Assembly: GCA_949127695.1 (NCBI GenBank)
Contig: CASBQH010000294.1
Span: 1-9,737 of the forward strand
DNA length: 9,737 bases
Direction: 5' to 3'
DNA from: Synechococcales cyanobacterium PMM_0073
GTDB taxonomy: Bacteria; Cyanobacteriota; Cyanobacteriia; Elainellales; Elainellaceae
In this document: positions 1-7,444 of the stretch, one piece after another
How positions within the stretch are numbered: position 1 is the first letter of the stretch
How the letters are laid out: every line of letters begins with the position of its first letter
Made by a program: the position numbers and the translations under genes
The notes under the pieces: model-generated
Seen by the model: the letters and a program-made list of their open reading frames with translations, nothing else
Databases searched by the model: none
What the model was told of the DNA's origin: nothing

Positions 1-606
1 GAGCAGCGCAATCCACTGCAATTCATCTAGCGTGGTGCCGACCAAATTCACCGCTGGCAGCAGAATAAAATACTTCACGTCGAGAATGCGTGCCGTTTTC
101 TCCGCTCGTTCAATCAGCCGTCCCATCCGACCAAAATGCCAGCCTTCGTTATGTGACATGGTGGCATCCATCACGCCGACAAACAGGTGGCTGGCCATCT
201 TCACCTCAGCAAAGAACTTGGGCATCTGCGCCAATGGCTTGGCCTGCGAAGCATCTTTTACCATCAAATAAAATGTATTCACCTGCTCCCACATTTCTGA
301 GGAAATCGTTTCGCGTATCGAGCGGGCGTTCTCGCGGGCGGCTTGCAGGCAGGACAAAATCGAGTTGGGATATTGCTCGTCAAAGGTCAAAAAATGAATC
401 ACGCTGTCGGCGGTGGCTTCGCCATAGCGCGCTTCAAACAGCGACAAATCACCTGTGGTCATAATCAGCGGCTTCCACTGCTGTGTCATCACTACCGGCG
501 CATCGAGCAGCAGATGCAGATTGACATCGACAAACCGGGCAATGTTTTCGGCACGTTCGACGTAGCGGTTGAGCCAGTAGATGGAGTCGGCAACACGGCT
601 AAGCAT
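1..606 (-). CDS. Alpha-E domain protein (COG2307/DUF403-type), partial, C-terminus off the left edge
   Basis: The reverse strand reads without a stop from an ATG at 604-606 to the window edge, giving 202 residues that begin MLSRVADSIYWLNRYVERAE. This opening, with its arginine-rich, helical RVADSIYWLNRYVERAEN element, is the hallmark of the alpha-E family. A related element, MGRLIERAEKTARILDVKY, recurs near residues 159-177, as expected for this helical repeat protein. Full family members are roughly 310-330 residues, so about a third is missing. No signal peptide or membrane segment is seen. The biochemical activity of the family is not firmly known. It lies 45 bases downstream of the ATP-grasp gene on the same strand, the usual pairing, so the two are probably co-transcribed and act together. 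No strong ribosome binding site precedes the ATG, but the conserved N-terminus supports this start. Family assignment is secure; the cellular role is inferred. Confidence 0.92.
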   Translation of the reverse strand, partial: MLSRVADSIYWLNRYVERAENIARFVDVNLHLLLDAPVVMTQQWKPLIMTTGDLSLFEARYGEATADSVIHFLTFDEQYPNSILSCLQAARENARSIRETISSEMWEQVNTFYLMVKDASQAKPLAQMPKFFAEVKMASHLFVGVMDATMSHNEGWHFGRMGRLIERAEKTARILDVKYFILLPAVNLVGTTLDELQWIALL

Positions 607-651
607 GGGAGATTTGGTGAATAAGATTCAGGAGGAACGAAGCTATGACGG

Positions 652-2097
652 CTATTCTGCCACCACCCAGGTATCTTTGCTGCCGCCGCCCTGCGAGGAG
701 TTGACGACCAGCGAACCGCGCCGCAGCGCCACCCGCGTCAGGCCACCGGGATTAATATAAATCTCTTTGCCATAGAGAATATAGGGTCGCAGATCGACAT
801 GACAGCCTTCAAAGCGCAAGCCTTCGGGTCGAGCAAACAGGGTGGGAACCCGCGAGAGGCAGAGCGTGGGCTGAGCGATATAGTTGCGTGGGTTGGCCTG
901 AATCCGCTCGCCAAACTCCTGCCGCTGTTCGGGCGTGGCGTGAGGCCCGACCAACATGCCATAGCCGCCAGACTCTGCTGCCGCTTTGACCACCAGCTTG
1001 TCTAGGTTTTGCAGCACATATTGCAGCTGCTCTGGCTCCCAGCAGAGGTAGGTGGGCACATTCGGCAGCAGCTGATCTTCGCCCAGATAGTAGCGGATCA
1101 TCTGCGGCACGTAGGCATAGATCACCTTGTCGTCAGCGATGCCGGTTCCGGGCGCGTTGGCCAAGGCGAGTCGGCCAGCCCGATAGACCTCCATCAGCCC
1201 CGGAATGCCCAGCATTGAGTCAGGCCGAAAGGCCAGCGGATCGATAAACTCATCGTCAATCCGGCGATAGATCACGTCCACGCGCTTCAGGCCATGCGTG
1301 GTTCGCATTTGCAAATAGCCGTCGGATACCACCAAGTCGCGCCCTTCGACTAGCTCCACGCCCATCTGCTGCGCCAGAAACGAATGCTCGAAGTAGGCCG
1401 AGTTATACATGCCGGGGGTCAGCAGCACCACCGTCGGTTCGGGTAGCCCAGATGGAGCCAGATTGAGCAGGGTTTCGAGCAGCTGACCGGGATAGTCATC
1501 TACCGGCAGAATGTTCATTCGGTTGAACACCTGCGGAAAGGTGCTTTTCATCACCCGGCGGTTTTCTAGCACATAGGAGACGCCAGACGGGCAGCGCAGA
1601 TTGTCTTCCAGCACATACCACTGGCCGTCGCGGTCGCGCACCAGATCAGTGCCGGTAATGTGACACCAAATATCTTTAGGCGGCTTCAGGCCAATGCAGG
1701 GCTTTAGAAAGCCGCTGGCCGACTCGATTAGCTCGGCTGGAATTATTCCATCTTTGACAATTTTCTGCTCACCGTAGATATCTCCCAAGAACAAGTTCAG
1801 CGCCTCAATCCGCTGCTTTAAGCCTTGCTCCAGCTTGCTCCAGTCCTGGATTGGCAGCGTGCGCGGGATAATATCAAACGGCAGAATCCGCTCTGTGCCT
1901 TGATTGTCGCTGTAGACATTAAACGTAACCCCTAGCTTAAACAGCGTGGTTTGAGCCGCCTGCTGCCGCTGCTGAAGTTCGTCAGCGGACAGTCCATTGA
2001 TCCGCTCAATCAGCGGCGCGGCTTCAGGTCGGGGCTGCCCCGGAGCTAGAAACAGCTCGTCATAGAAATCGCCGGGGTCATATTGGTTGAATTGCAC
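652..2097 (-). CDS. Circularly permuted ATP-grasp protein (COG2308/DUF404-DUF407 type)
   Basis: This 481-residue protein has the full set of family blocks: an N-terminal [11 protein letters not shown] element (residues 6-16), the nucleotide/metal-binding [20 protein letters not shown] block (161-180, with E164, D165 and N166), [18 protein letters not shown] (225-242), [11 protein letters not shown] (277-287), [12 protein letters not shown] (369-380) and a C-terminal [20 protein letters not shown] block (433-452). The family is predicted to form peptide or amide bonds using ATP; its substrate is unknown. Length is normal and no membrane segment is seen. The start is GTG (complement of 2095-2097) and is supported by the conserved start of the family; no better in-frame ATG lies upstream. 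The alpha-E gene follows on the same strand, and the pair is known in other bacteria next to transglutaminase-like and Anbu peptidase genes. Family is certain; the reaction in this organism is inference. Confidence 0.95.
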   Translation of the reverse strand: MQFNQYDPGDFYDELFLAPGQPRPEAAPLIERINGLSADELQQRQQAAQTTLFKLGVTFNVYSDNQGTERILPFDIIPRTLPIQDWSKLEQGLKQRIEALNLFLGDIYGEQKIVKDGIIPAELIESASGFLKPCIGLKPPKDIWCHITGTDLVRDRDGQWYVLEDNLRCPSGVSYVLENRRVMKSTFPQVFNRMNILPVDDYPGQLLETLLNLAPSGLPEPTVVLLTPGMYNSAYFEHSFLAQQMGVELVEGRDLVVSDGYLQMRTTHGLKRVDVIYRRIDDEFIDPLAFRPDSMLGIPGLMEVYRAGRLALANAPGTGIADDKVIYAYVPQMIRYYLGEDQLLPNVPTYLCWEPEQLQYVLQNLDKLVVKAAAESGGYGMLVGPHATPEQRQEFGERIQANPRNYIAQPTLCLSRVPTLFARPEGLRFEGCHVDLRPYILYGKEIYINPGGLTRVALRRGSLVVNSSQGGGSKDTWVVAE

Positions 2098-2253
2098 AGG
2101 CTTGACTCGTGACGCTCGCTAAGGGGTGATGCTGGCCAATGAGTAGAAGCTAGAGGTTCTCTACTGCGCTAGCTGTTATTCAAGATACTAAACCTTGATC
2201 GGCATCCTGTTGAACCGATCTAAGATAGAGACGATCAAAGCCTGAACAGCCGT
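2098..2253. promoter_or_regulatory. Divergent intergenic region between the ATP-grasp gene and the plus-strand permease
   Basis: These 156 bases separate two genes that start in opposite directions, so promoters for both are expected here. For the plus-strand permease, a TAAGAT hexamer at 2221-2226 lies 27 bases before the ATG, but the nearest -35-like hexamer (TTGATC at 2195-2200) is 20 bases away, which is long. On the minus strand a TAGTAT hexamer (complement of 2186-2191) is a possible -10 for the ATP-grasp gene. An interrupted palindrome, AGTAGA at 2142-2147 and TCTACT at 2160-2165, encloses a small TAGAG-GTT-CTCTA hairpin at 2151-2163. None of these is strong enough to fix a transcription start. 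Confidence 0.35.
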
Positions 2254-2907
2254 ATGGACTACCTGCTCAAAAATCCCGCTATCGTCTGGCAACTCTCGCT
2301 CCAGCATCTGTCTATGACGAGCCTGACGCTGCTGATTGCAGTGCTGGTGTCCGTACCGCTGGCGCTGCTCATCAACCGCTACCGCTGGCTAAATCTGCCA
2401 GTTCTGGGGGTTCTGGGCATTTTCTACACGATTCCCAGCCTTGCCTTAATTGTTTTGTTCGTGCCGTTTTTGGGGCTAGGAGCTAAGTCGGTGATTGCGG
2501 CGATGGTGGCCTATGCTCAGGTGATTTTGGTACGGAGCCTGACGGTGGGGCTGGATGGAATCCGCCCTGCGGTGATGGAAGCGGCGCGCGGCATGGGGAT
2601 GAATCTCTGGCAGCGCTGGTGGCAGATTCAGGTGCCGCTAGTTTTGCCGATTTTTTTGGCCGGACTGCGGATTGCGGCAGTGGTGACGGTTGCGATTGCC
2701 ACCATTGGCGCGAAGTTTGGTGCAGGTGGCTTGGGGACGCTGCTATTTGACGGGATTGCCCAATCTGGACGCTACGACAAAATTTGGGCAGGGGCGATTG
2801 CTGTCTCGCTGCTGGCTTTTGTGATCAATGGCCTATTTTTGATGTTGGAATGGGCGGCGCATCCCACCAGACGACCGGGCTGGCGCTTAGGAGCGCGGGG
2901 GCTGTAG
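2254..2907 (+). CDS. Osmoprotectant-type ABC transporter permease (OpuCB/YehW-Y/ProW family)
   Basis: This 217-residue integral membrane protein fits the BPD_transp_1 permeases of OpuC/YehWXYZ-type importers for betaine, choline or similar compounds. Hydrophobic segments lie near residues 22-40, 50-74, 78-99, 127-151 and 178-199. The cytoplasmic EAA loop that docks on the ATPase is clear: EAARGMGM at 109-116, followed by VPLVLPIFLAGLRIA and the family-typical GAKFGAGGLGTLLFDG (152-167). Length is normal for the short permeases of this class. The ATG at 2254 gives the first membrane helix in full; no strong ribosome binding site is visible. Its 3' end overlaps by 21 bases a convergent gene for a second permease of the same family. 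The ATPase and solute-binding protein are not in the window, so substrate and even import activity are inferred. It could act as a homodimer or pair with the convergent permease. Confidence 0.9.
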   Translation: MDYLLKNPAIVWQLSLQHLSMTSLTLLIAVLVSVPLALLINRYRWLNLPVLGVLGIFYTIPSLALIVLFVPFLGLGAKSVIAAMVAYAQVILVRSLTVGLDGIRPAVMEAARGMGMNLWQRWWQIQVPLVLPIFLAGLRIAAVVTVAIATIGAKFGAGGLGTLLFDGIAQSGRYDKIWAGAIAVSLLAFVINGLFLMLEWAAHPTRRPGWRLGARGL

Positions 2908-3528
2908 GGCACGCTGTAAGCTGCTCAAACTCACTTCGGCTAACAGCGCCAGCAGCGCCACCGGAATTGCTCCCACCAGCAAAATGGCGTTGTCATAGAC
3001 CGCAAAGCCCCGCACAATGAACGTGCCCAGCCCGCCAGCGCCAATGAATGCGGCCAGCGTAGCGCTAGAAATCACTTCAACCGTGGCGATTTTAATGCCA
3101 GCAATCACCACCGGCAGCGCCAGCGGAATTTCGATTGAGCGCAGCATCTGAGCCGGACTCATGCCCATGCCCTGTGCCGCTTCGCGCACCATTGGGTCAA
3201 TGCTGCGAAAGGCGACGTCGGTGTTAATCAAAATTGGCGGCATCACCAGCAGCGTTAGGGCAATCGCGGCTGACTGAAAGCTCAGGCCAAAATAGGGAAT
3301 AGCCACAAACAAAACCACCAAACTGGGAATTACTCGCAGTCCGTTAAATAGGTTAATTAAGGCGGTAGAAGCCAGCTTTGAACGGGCACTCCAAAGCCCC
3401 AGCGGTAGCCCAGCCACTAGCCCAATGGTCAGCGGCACAAATACCAGCAGCAGATGCTGTTGAAAGGCGTTCACGAGGTCACTGAGATTGCTAGTGGCAT
3501 AGTCTAGCGTGCGGGTCAAGAGATTCAT
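2887..3528 (-). CDS. Osmoprotectant-type ABC transporter permease (second, OpuC/Yeh-like)
   Basis: This 213-residue membrane protein is a paralogue of the plus-strand permease. It has hydrophobic segments near residues 26-46, 58-80, 85-101, 134-158 and 181-199, an EAA loop (EAAQGMGM, 116-123), and the family-typical FIGAGGLGTFIVRGFA block (161-176). The N-terminal VNAFQQHLLLVFVPLTIG stretch resembles the part of OpuCB/OpuCD just before the first helix. Its ATG overlaps the stop of the upstream response-regulator gene as ATGA (3525-3528), which suggests translational coupling and common transcription with that gene and perhaps with purL. The 3' end overlaps the convergent permease gene by 21 bases, so no intergenic terminator separates them. 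No ATPase or binding-protein gene lies nearby. It may form a heterodimeric channel with its neighbour. Family is clear; substrate is unknown. Confidence 0.9.
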   Translation of the reverse strand: MNLLTRTLDYATSNLSDLVNAFQQHLLLVFVPLTIGLVAGLPLGLWSARSKLASTALINLFNGLRVIPSLVVLFVAIPYFGLSFQSAAIALTLLVMPPILINTDVAFRSIDPMVREAAQGMGMSPAQMLRSIEIPLALPVVIAGIKIATVEVISSATLAAFIGAGGLGTFIVRGFAVYDNAILLVGAIPVALLALLAEVSLSSLQRALQPPRS

Positions 3529-4226
3529 GCGGCAGCATCTTCAAATCGATAGCCCACGCCAATCACGGTTTTGACGAACGTGGGGTTGGCCGGATCGGGT
3601 TCAATCTTTTTGCGGAGGCGGGCAATATGCGTATCCACCACGCGCTCATCGCCGTAGAAGTCGTTGCCCCAGAGCCGCTCAATCAGCTGACTGCGGTTCC
3701 AGACGCGCCCCGGATAGCTCATGAAGGTGGCCAAGAGATCAAATTCGAGCGTGGTTAGATCGAGCGTTTCGGTTGTTTCGGCCTGACGATGCGCCACGCG
3801 CTGATCGAGATCCACCGAAAAATGCGCGGTCTGGTAGCTGCGCGTCTGGCCACCCTGCCGCAATGTGCGCCGTAGCAAAGCCCGCACCCGCGCTACCAGC
3901 TCTCTGGGGCTAAACGGCTTCACCATATAGTCATCTGCCCCAGTTGAGAGGCCGATAATCCGGTCGATTTCTTCGCCTTTGGCCGTCAGCATTAGAATAT
4001 AGGGATCTTTGTTTCCTGGCTTTTGGCGAATCCGGGTGCAGACTTCGAGGCCGTCCATACCCGGGATCATTAAATCTAAAATGATCAAATCGGGCTGCTG
4101 CTCTTGAAAAACTTGCAAAGCCGCCTCGCCGTCTCGACAGCTGCGGCAGGAGAAGCCTTCTTTTTCCAGGTAAAGCTGAATTAGCTGGGCGATTTCCGCC
4201 TCGTCTTCAACGATCAGAATTTGCAT
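3525..4226 (-). CDS. Two-component response regulator, OmpR/PhoB family
   Basis: This 233-residue protein has a receiver domain at residues 1-118 and a winged-helix DNA-binding domain at about 132-230. The receiver has the acidic pocket E7/D8, phosphoacceptor D51 in LIILDLMIPGMDG, T81, and K103 in YMVKPFSPREL. The C-terminal domain has TTLEFDLLATFMSYPG, the recognition-helix stretch RVVDTHIARLRKKIE (195-209) and the wing VKTVIGVGYRF (218-228), as in PhoB/OmpR regulators. It is therefore expected to be a cytoplasmic transcription factor switched on by a histidine kinase, but no kinase gene is in the window. It starts 16 bases after purL stops and overlaps the next permease gene by 4 bases. Cyanobacteria have several such regulators (for example RpaA, RpaB, NblR, SphR); I cannot tell which, if any, this is. 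Control of the coupled permease is a plausible inference. Confidence 0.94.
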   Translation of the reverse strand: MQILIVEDEAEIAQLIQLYLEKEGFSCRSCRDGEAALQVFQEQQPDLIILDLMIPGMDGLEVCTRIRQKPGNKDPYILMLTAKGEEIDRIIGLSTGADDYMVKPFSPRELVARVRALLRRTLRQGGQTRSYQTAHFSVDLDQRVAHRQAETTETLDLTTLEFDLLATFMSYPGRVWNRSQLIERLWGNDFYGDERVVDTHIARLRKKIEPDPANPTFVKTVIGVGYRFEDAAA

Positions 4227-4242
4227 GGATCAACCGCTCTAC

Positions 4243-6579
4243 TTATAGTTCATGGGCTAAACGACGCTCAATTGCGGTACTCCAGCAGTCTCGGATTTCC
4301 CTCAGGCTTAGCTCAATCAGCGGGGTTGCGCTGCTAATTTTGAGCGACGCGCCGCCCACCTGTCCCAGCCGCTGCCACTGCCCCATCAGCAAGGCGAGCG
4401 ATTTCTCCCAGTCGCCAGCCGATTCTGGCGCAACCGAAACCAGAATTCTGGCTCCCCCTTCGCCAAACAGCCGATAGTCCCAGCGCGACTCGGCTTCAGG
4501 CAGCTCAATCTCCGCGCCCAGCTCGCCGCTGATGCAGCATTCGGCCAGCGCCACCGCCAGTCCGCCTTCCGCACAGTCATGCGCCGAGCGCAGCCAGCCC
4601 CGTTGGATTCCGGTTCGGCAGGCGCTCTGCACCCGTCGCTCCAAGTCAAAGTCAACCAGTGGCGGCATTCCGGCCACCGTCTGGTGCAGCACGGCCAAAT
4701 ATTCAGAGCCGCCCAGCGTCAGATGGGGCTGAGCCGGATTGCCCAGCAGGTAAATCAAATCGCCTGCCGAGCGCCAGCCCTGACCGCAGGTTTGGCGAAT
4801 ATCGGCCACACGACCTACCATGCCGACAACAGGCGTGGGGTAGATTGCCTGCGGCTTGCCCGCAGAATCCAGCGTTTCGTTGTAGAGCGAGACATTGCCG
4901 CCTGTGACGGGCGTTTCCAGCTCGCGGCAGGCTTCGGCCAGTCCTCGGCAGGCTTCGGCGAGCTGCCAGTAGCCCGTTGGGTTTTCGGGGCTACCAAAGT
5001 TGAGGTTATCGGTGACGGCTAGCGGCTCTGCCCCCACACAGCTGAGGTTGCGAGCCGCTTCGGCTACGGCCATTTTTGCGCCTTCATAGGGGTGCAGATA
5101 GACATAGCGAGCGTTGCAGTCTACGGTAGCCGCCACGCCAAGCTGGGTGAATGCAGAACCTGCCGCATCAGAACCGAGCTGAGGCCGCAGCCGCACCACC
5201 GCCGCATCGGCTCCGCCCGGAAAGATCACCGTGTTGTTCTGCACCTGATGATCATACTGACGGTAAATCCAGCGCTTGGAGGCAATTGTCGGGCTGTCGA
5301 GCAGCGTCAGTAAAATTTGGTTCCAAGACTGCGGCTGGCCTTGAACCGCGATTCCAGCGGCATCGCAGCCGGGTAAATCGGCCTCGCTCCAGCGCCATGC
5401 GGTCTGGGCGTAGTCTGGTGGCTCTGGCGGCAGCTGGCGTTCGTAAATCGGCGTGTTGTCGGAGAGCGCGGTGGCCGGAATCTCGGCGGCAGTTTTGCCC
5501 TCAAACAGAATTCGCACAATTGGCTCCGCAATCACCGTTCCGGCCACCACCGCCTGAAGCCCCCAGCGCTCAAAAATCTCGACTAGCTCCGCCTCACGCC
5601 CCCGCTCAGCCACAAACAGCATCCGCTCCTGCGACTCCGAGAGCAAATATTCATACGGAATCATCCCGGTTTCGCGCACCGGAATTTGATCGAGGTCAAA
5701 TTCGATCCCCACGCCGCCTCTAGCCGCCATCTCTGCCGTCGAGCAGGTAATGCCCGCTGCGCCCATATCCTGCGCTGCCACCACCGCGCCTGTTTTGAAC
5801 GCTTCCAGACAGGCTTCAATTAATGACTTCTCCAAAAACGGATCGCCCACCTGCACCGCAGGCCGATCGTCCAACGACTGATCGCTGAGTTCGGCGCTGG
5901 CAAAGCTGGCTCCGCCCATGCCATCGCGCCCGGTGGTGGAGCCGACATAGAGCACCGGATTGCCGATGCCCTGCGCCCCAGACTTGACGATTTCGGGCGT
6001 TTCCATTAGCCCCAGCGCCATCGCGTTCACCAACGGATTGCCAGAATAGGCCGGATCAAAATAGACCTCGCCGCCCACCGTCGGCACGCCCACCGAATTG
6101 CCATAGTGCGAAATCCCGGCCACCACGCCACTCAGCAACCGCCGCGAACGGGCTTCTTCTAGCGATCCAAACCGCAGCGAGTTCAGCACCGCAATTGGTC
6201 GCGCTCCCATCGTAAAAATATCGCGCAGAATGCCTCCCACGCCCGTCGCCGCGCCCTGAAACGGCTCCACCGCCGAAGGGTGATTATGCGACTCAATTTT
6301 AAAAGCCAGATGCAGCCCATCGCCCATATCCACCACGCCCGCATTTTCGCCGGGGCCGACCAAAATATTTGCGCCCGTGGTGGGAAACTGCTTCAGCAGC
6401 GGACGCGAGTTTTTGTAGCAGCAGTGCTCCGACCACATCACGCCAAACATGCCTAGCTCGGCTTTATTGGGATGCCGCCCCAAGCGCCGTAAAATCTCGC
6501 TGTATTCGTCGGGCTTGATGCCTTCGGCGGCAATTTCGGCAGCAGAAAATGGGGCGGGTGTAGCGGGTATAACAGACAT
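4243..6579 (-). CDS. purL: Phosphoribosylformylglycinamidine synthase subunit PurL
   Basis: PurL is the ATP-dependent synthetase subunit that turns FGAR into FGAM in step four of purine synthesis, with ammonia supplied by the glutaminase PurQ through PurS. The 778-residue length fits the small, PurS/PurQ-dependent PurL rather than the roughly 1300-residue fused enzyme. Visible motifs are [14 protein letters not shown] (49-62, with H52), [22 protein letters not shown] (two pieces, 95-116), [12 protein letters not shown] (167-178), [21 protein letters not shown] (268-288), and in the second half [14 protein letters not shown] (521-534), [13 protein letters not shown] (557-569) and [16 protein letters not shown] (665-680). 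The ATG (complement of 6577-6579) has no strong ribosome binding site, but the N-terminus is typical. No other purine gene is in the window; a response regulator follows 16 bases later and is probably read from the same transcript. The call is very secure. Confidence 0.98.
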   Translation of the reverse strand: MSVIPATPAPFSAAEIAAEGIKPDEYSEILRRLGRHPNKAELGMFGVMWSEHCCYKNSRPLLKQFPTTGANILVGPGENAGVVDMGDGLHLAFKIESHNHPSAVEPFQGAATGVGGILRDIFTMGARPIAVLNSLRFGSLEEARSRRLLSGVVAGISHYGNSVGVPTVGGEVYFDPAYSGNPLVNAMALGLMETPEIVKSGAQGIGNPVLYVGSTTGRDGMGGASFASAELSDQSLDDRPAVQVGDPFLEKSLIEACLEAFKTGAVVAAQDMGAAGITCSTAEMAARGGVGIEFDLDQIPVRETGMIPYEYLLSESQERMLFVAERGREAELVEIFERWGLQAVVAGTVIAEPIVRILFEGKTAAEIPATALSDNTPIYERQLPPEPPDYAQTAWRWSEADLPGCDAAGIAVQGQPQSWNQILLTLLDSPTIASKRWIYRQYDHQVQNNTVIFPGGADAAVVRLRPQLGSDAAGSAFTQLGVAATVDCNARYVYLHPYEGAKMAVAEAARNLSCVGAEPLAVTDNLNFGSPENPTGYWQLAEACRGLAEACRELETPVTGGNVSLYNETLDSAGKPQAIYPTPVVGMVGRVADIRQTCGQGWRSAGDLIYLLGNPAQPHLTLGGSEYLAVLHQTVAGMPPLVDFDLERRVQSACRTGIQRGWLRSAHDCAEGGLAVALAECCISGELGAEIELPEAESRWDYRLFGEGGARILVSVAPESAGDWEKSLALLMGQWQRLGQVGGASLKISSATPLIELSLREIRDCWSTAIERRLAHEL

Positions 6580-6720
6580 AAGCAGGGCAAACTAGGGCAG
6601 CGTCATGCTCAATTCTATCTCGCTTGGATTGCAGCGCGGCTACGGTGTGAAAACCGGGCTACTCATAGGCAGGAGATCCCCCCTCGCCTTTCCAGCCAAA
6701 CCGCCTTTAAATTGAAAGAT

Positions 6721-6739
6721 GAGGCTAAGATTTAGCCTC
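6721..6739. promoter_or_regulatory. Perfect 8-3-8 inverted repeat, possible operator
   Basis: GAGGCTAAGATTTAGCCTC consists of two 8-base arms (GAGGCTAA and TTAGCCTC) around a GAT spacer. It lies about 140 bases upstream of the purL start and 145 bases before the plus-strand gene. It is not followed by a T-run on either strand, so it is unlikely to be an intrinsic terminator. The size and symmetry suit a dimeric transcription factor, but no known regulator's consensus is recognised. It could also be a chance palindrome or a short hairpin in the leader of a purL transcript that starts further upstream. Confidence 0.4.
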
Positions 6740-6759
6740 TCTCGCTTAAGATTCGTTCA

Positions 6760-6788
6760 TTTTCGCGGCTGTTCTCAACTGCTATACT
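6760..6788 (+). promoter_or_regulatory. Candidate sigma-70-type promoter for the SRPBCC-like gene
   Basis: The -10-like hexamer TATACT (6783-6788) is preceded by TGC, an extended -10 element, and by a weak -35-like TTTTCG (6760-6765) at a 17-base spacing. A start a few bases downstream would leave an untranslated leader of roughly 85-90 bases that contains the tandem 18-bp repeat. The -35 match is poor, so this is only a candidate. Confidence 0.35.
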
Positions 6789-6799
6789 GACCTCACTTC

Positions 6800-6835
6800 T
6801 GTATCTTGCTTGACTGTTGTATCTTGCTTTACTGT
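6800..6835 (+). repeat. Tandem 18-bp direct repeat (two copies, one mismatch)
   Basis: TGTATCTTGCTTGACTGT at 6800-6817 is followed directly by TGTATCTTGCTTTACTGT at 6818-6835; only the thirteenth base differs. It starts just downstream of the candidate promoter and ends 48 bases before the ATG of the SRPBCC-like gene, so it would lie in the leader RNA. It could be a duplicated binding site for a regulator or a simple slippage duplication. Confidence 0.9.
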
Positions 6836-6883
6836 GACTCGCGCTGGCTTTACTTGACTTCCCACTGACTTCCTAAACCCATC

Positions 6884-7444
6884 ATGCTGATTAACGCGAC
6901 TGCCTTTGTGCCTTTCCCGCTGGCGCTGGTCTACAGCACCTACCGCGATCATCTGCCCGAACTCGTGCAGCAGATGCCCAGCGTTAAGCAGGTGCGGCTA
7001 AAGTCGCGCCAAGAGGCTAACGGTACGGTGCAGCAGGTCTATGAATGGCACGGCAAAAGCGAAATTCCGGTGATGCTGAAGGCATTTTTGAGCGAAGACC
7101 TGCTGACCTGGACAGATTTTGCCACCTGGAACGCCACAGAAAACGCCACAGAAAACGCCACAGAATATTTTACAGACTGGCGAATTCAGCCCCAGTTATT
7201 TCAGGATGCTGTGACATGGGCTGGCCAAGATCGCTACTTGGCGGAAGGCGGCGGCACCAGAGTTGAAAGCCGAGGCGAGCTATGCATCGATCCTCATAAG
7301 CTGCAAGGCGTGCCGTTTTTCTTGACTGGCCAAATTGCCCACTTGGCCGAAGAAATGCTAGGTAAACAGGCCGAGCCAAATTTTGTGGAAATGAGCAAGC
7401 GCGTTCAGGCATACCTAGAGCAGCAGGCAGTTCGCGTTTTGTAG
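6884..7444 (+). CDS. SRPBCC (START/polyketide-cyclase-like) fold protein, function unknown
   Basis: The 186-residue product resembles the small SRPBCC-like proteins of cyanobacteria, which bind hydrophobic ligands in a helix-grip fold. The pattern supports this: an N-terminal strand then ALVYSTYRDHLPELVQQMPSVKQVRL (residues 14-39 in two pieces), strands with alternating hydrophobic residues (GTVQQVYEWHGKS), a central WTDFATW, a GGTRVESRGELCI strand, and a C-terminal amphipathic helix (EPNFVEMSKRVQAYLEQQ). There is no signal peptide or membrane segment, so it is likely cytoplasmic. An in-frame repeat encodes NATE three times at residues 83-94, which looks like a lineage-specific insertion in a loop. 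The stop codon lies in a tandem 15-bp repeat. A HAD gene follows 92 bases later on the same strand. No ligand or partner can be named; the fold assignment is moderate, from pattern alone. Confidence 0.75.
   Translation: MLINATAFVPFPLALVYSTYRDHLPELVQQMPSVKQVRLKSRQEANGTVQQVYEWHGKSEIPVMLKAFLSEDLLTWTDFATWNATENATENATEYFTDWRIQPQLFQDAVTWAGQDRYLAEGGGTRVESRGELCIDPHKLQGVPFFLTGQIAHLAEEMLGKQAEPNFVEMSKRVQAYLEQQAVRVL
7130..7165 (+). repeat. In-frame 12-bp tandem repeat, three perfect copies
   Basis: AACGCCACAGAA occurs three times head to tail and encodes NATE-NATE-NATE at residues 83-94 of the SRPBCC-like protein. The unit length is a multiple of three, so gain or loss of a copy keeps the reading frame. 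It sits between two predicted strands (WTDFATW and EYFTDWRI), where a loop would tolerate length change. Confidence 0.95.

Larger units (their letters stand above)
6580..6883. promoter_or_regulatory. 304-base divergent control region between purL and the SRPBCC-like gene
   Basis: No open reading frame of note is present. Both flanking genes start from this stretch, so it should carry two promoters. Towards purL, a TAGAAT hexamer on the minus strand (complement of 6612-6617) sits about 33 bases before the ATG and could be a -10, though its -35 is not convincing. Towards the plus-strand gene there is an extended -10-like TGCTATACT (6780-6788). The centre holds a perfect palindrome (6721-6739), and the stretch just before the plus-strand gene holds a tandem 18-bp repeat (6800-6835). 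I see no known riboswitch core. The two elements are listed separately. Confidence 0.5.

Noticed and set aside
90..624. Plus-strand open frames at 90-464 and 343-624
   Set aside because: They are antisense to the alpha-E gene, whose reverse-strand protein has clear family motifs.
4924..4962. Near-repeat in purL encoding LAEACRG then LAEACRE
   Set aside because: It lies in a helix next to the conserved PVTGGNVS motif where this type of sequence is normal for PurL; it looks like family sequence and not a recent duplication.
4579..5723. Long open frames on the plus strand opposite purL (4579-5022 and 5151-5723)
   Set aside because: They lie wholly antisense to a clearly intact purL, are rich in Arg, Pro and Ala as expected from reading a GC-rich gene backwards, and show no domain.
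6750..6765. ATTCGTTCAT, reminiscent of the CGTTCA core of the cyanobacterial glutamine riboswitch (glnA RNA)
   Set aside because: The second conserved part (a GGAAGTAGG-like segment) is not found downstream, and the required pairing is not seen.
7130..7165. N-A-T sequons in the NATE repeat as N-glycosylation sites
   Set aside because: The protein has no secretion signal and N-glycosylation of this type is not expected in a cyanobacterial cytoplasm; the sequons are a by-product of the repeat.
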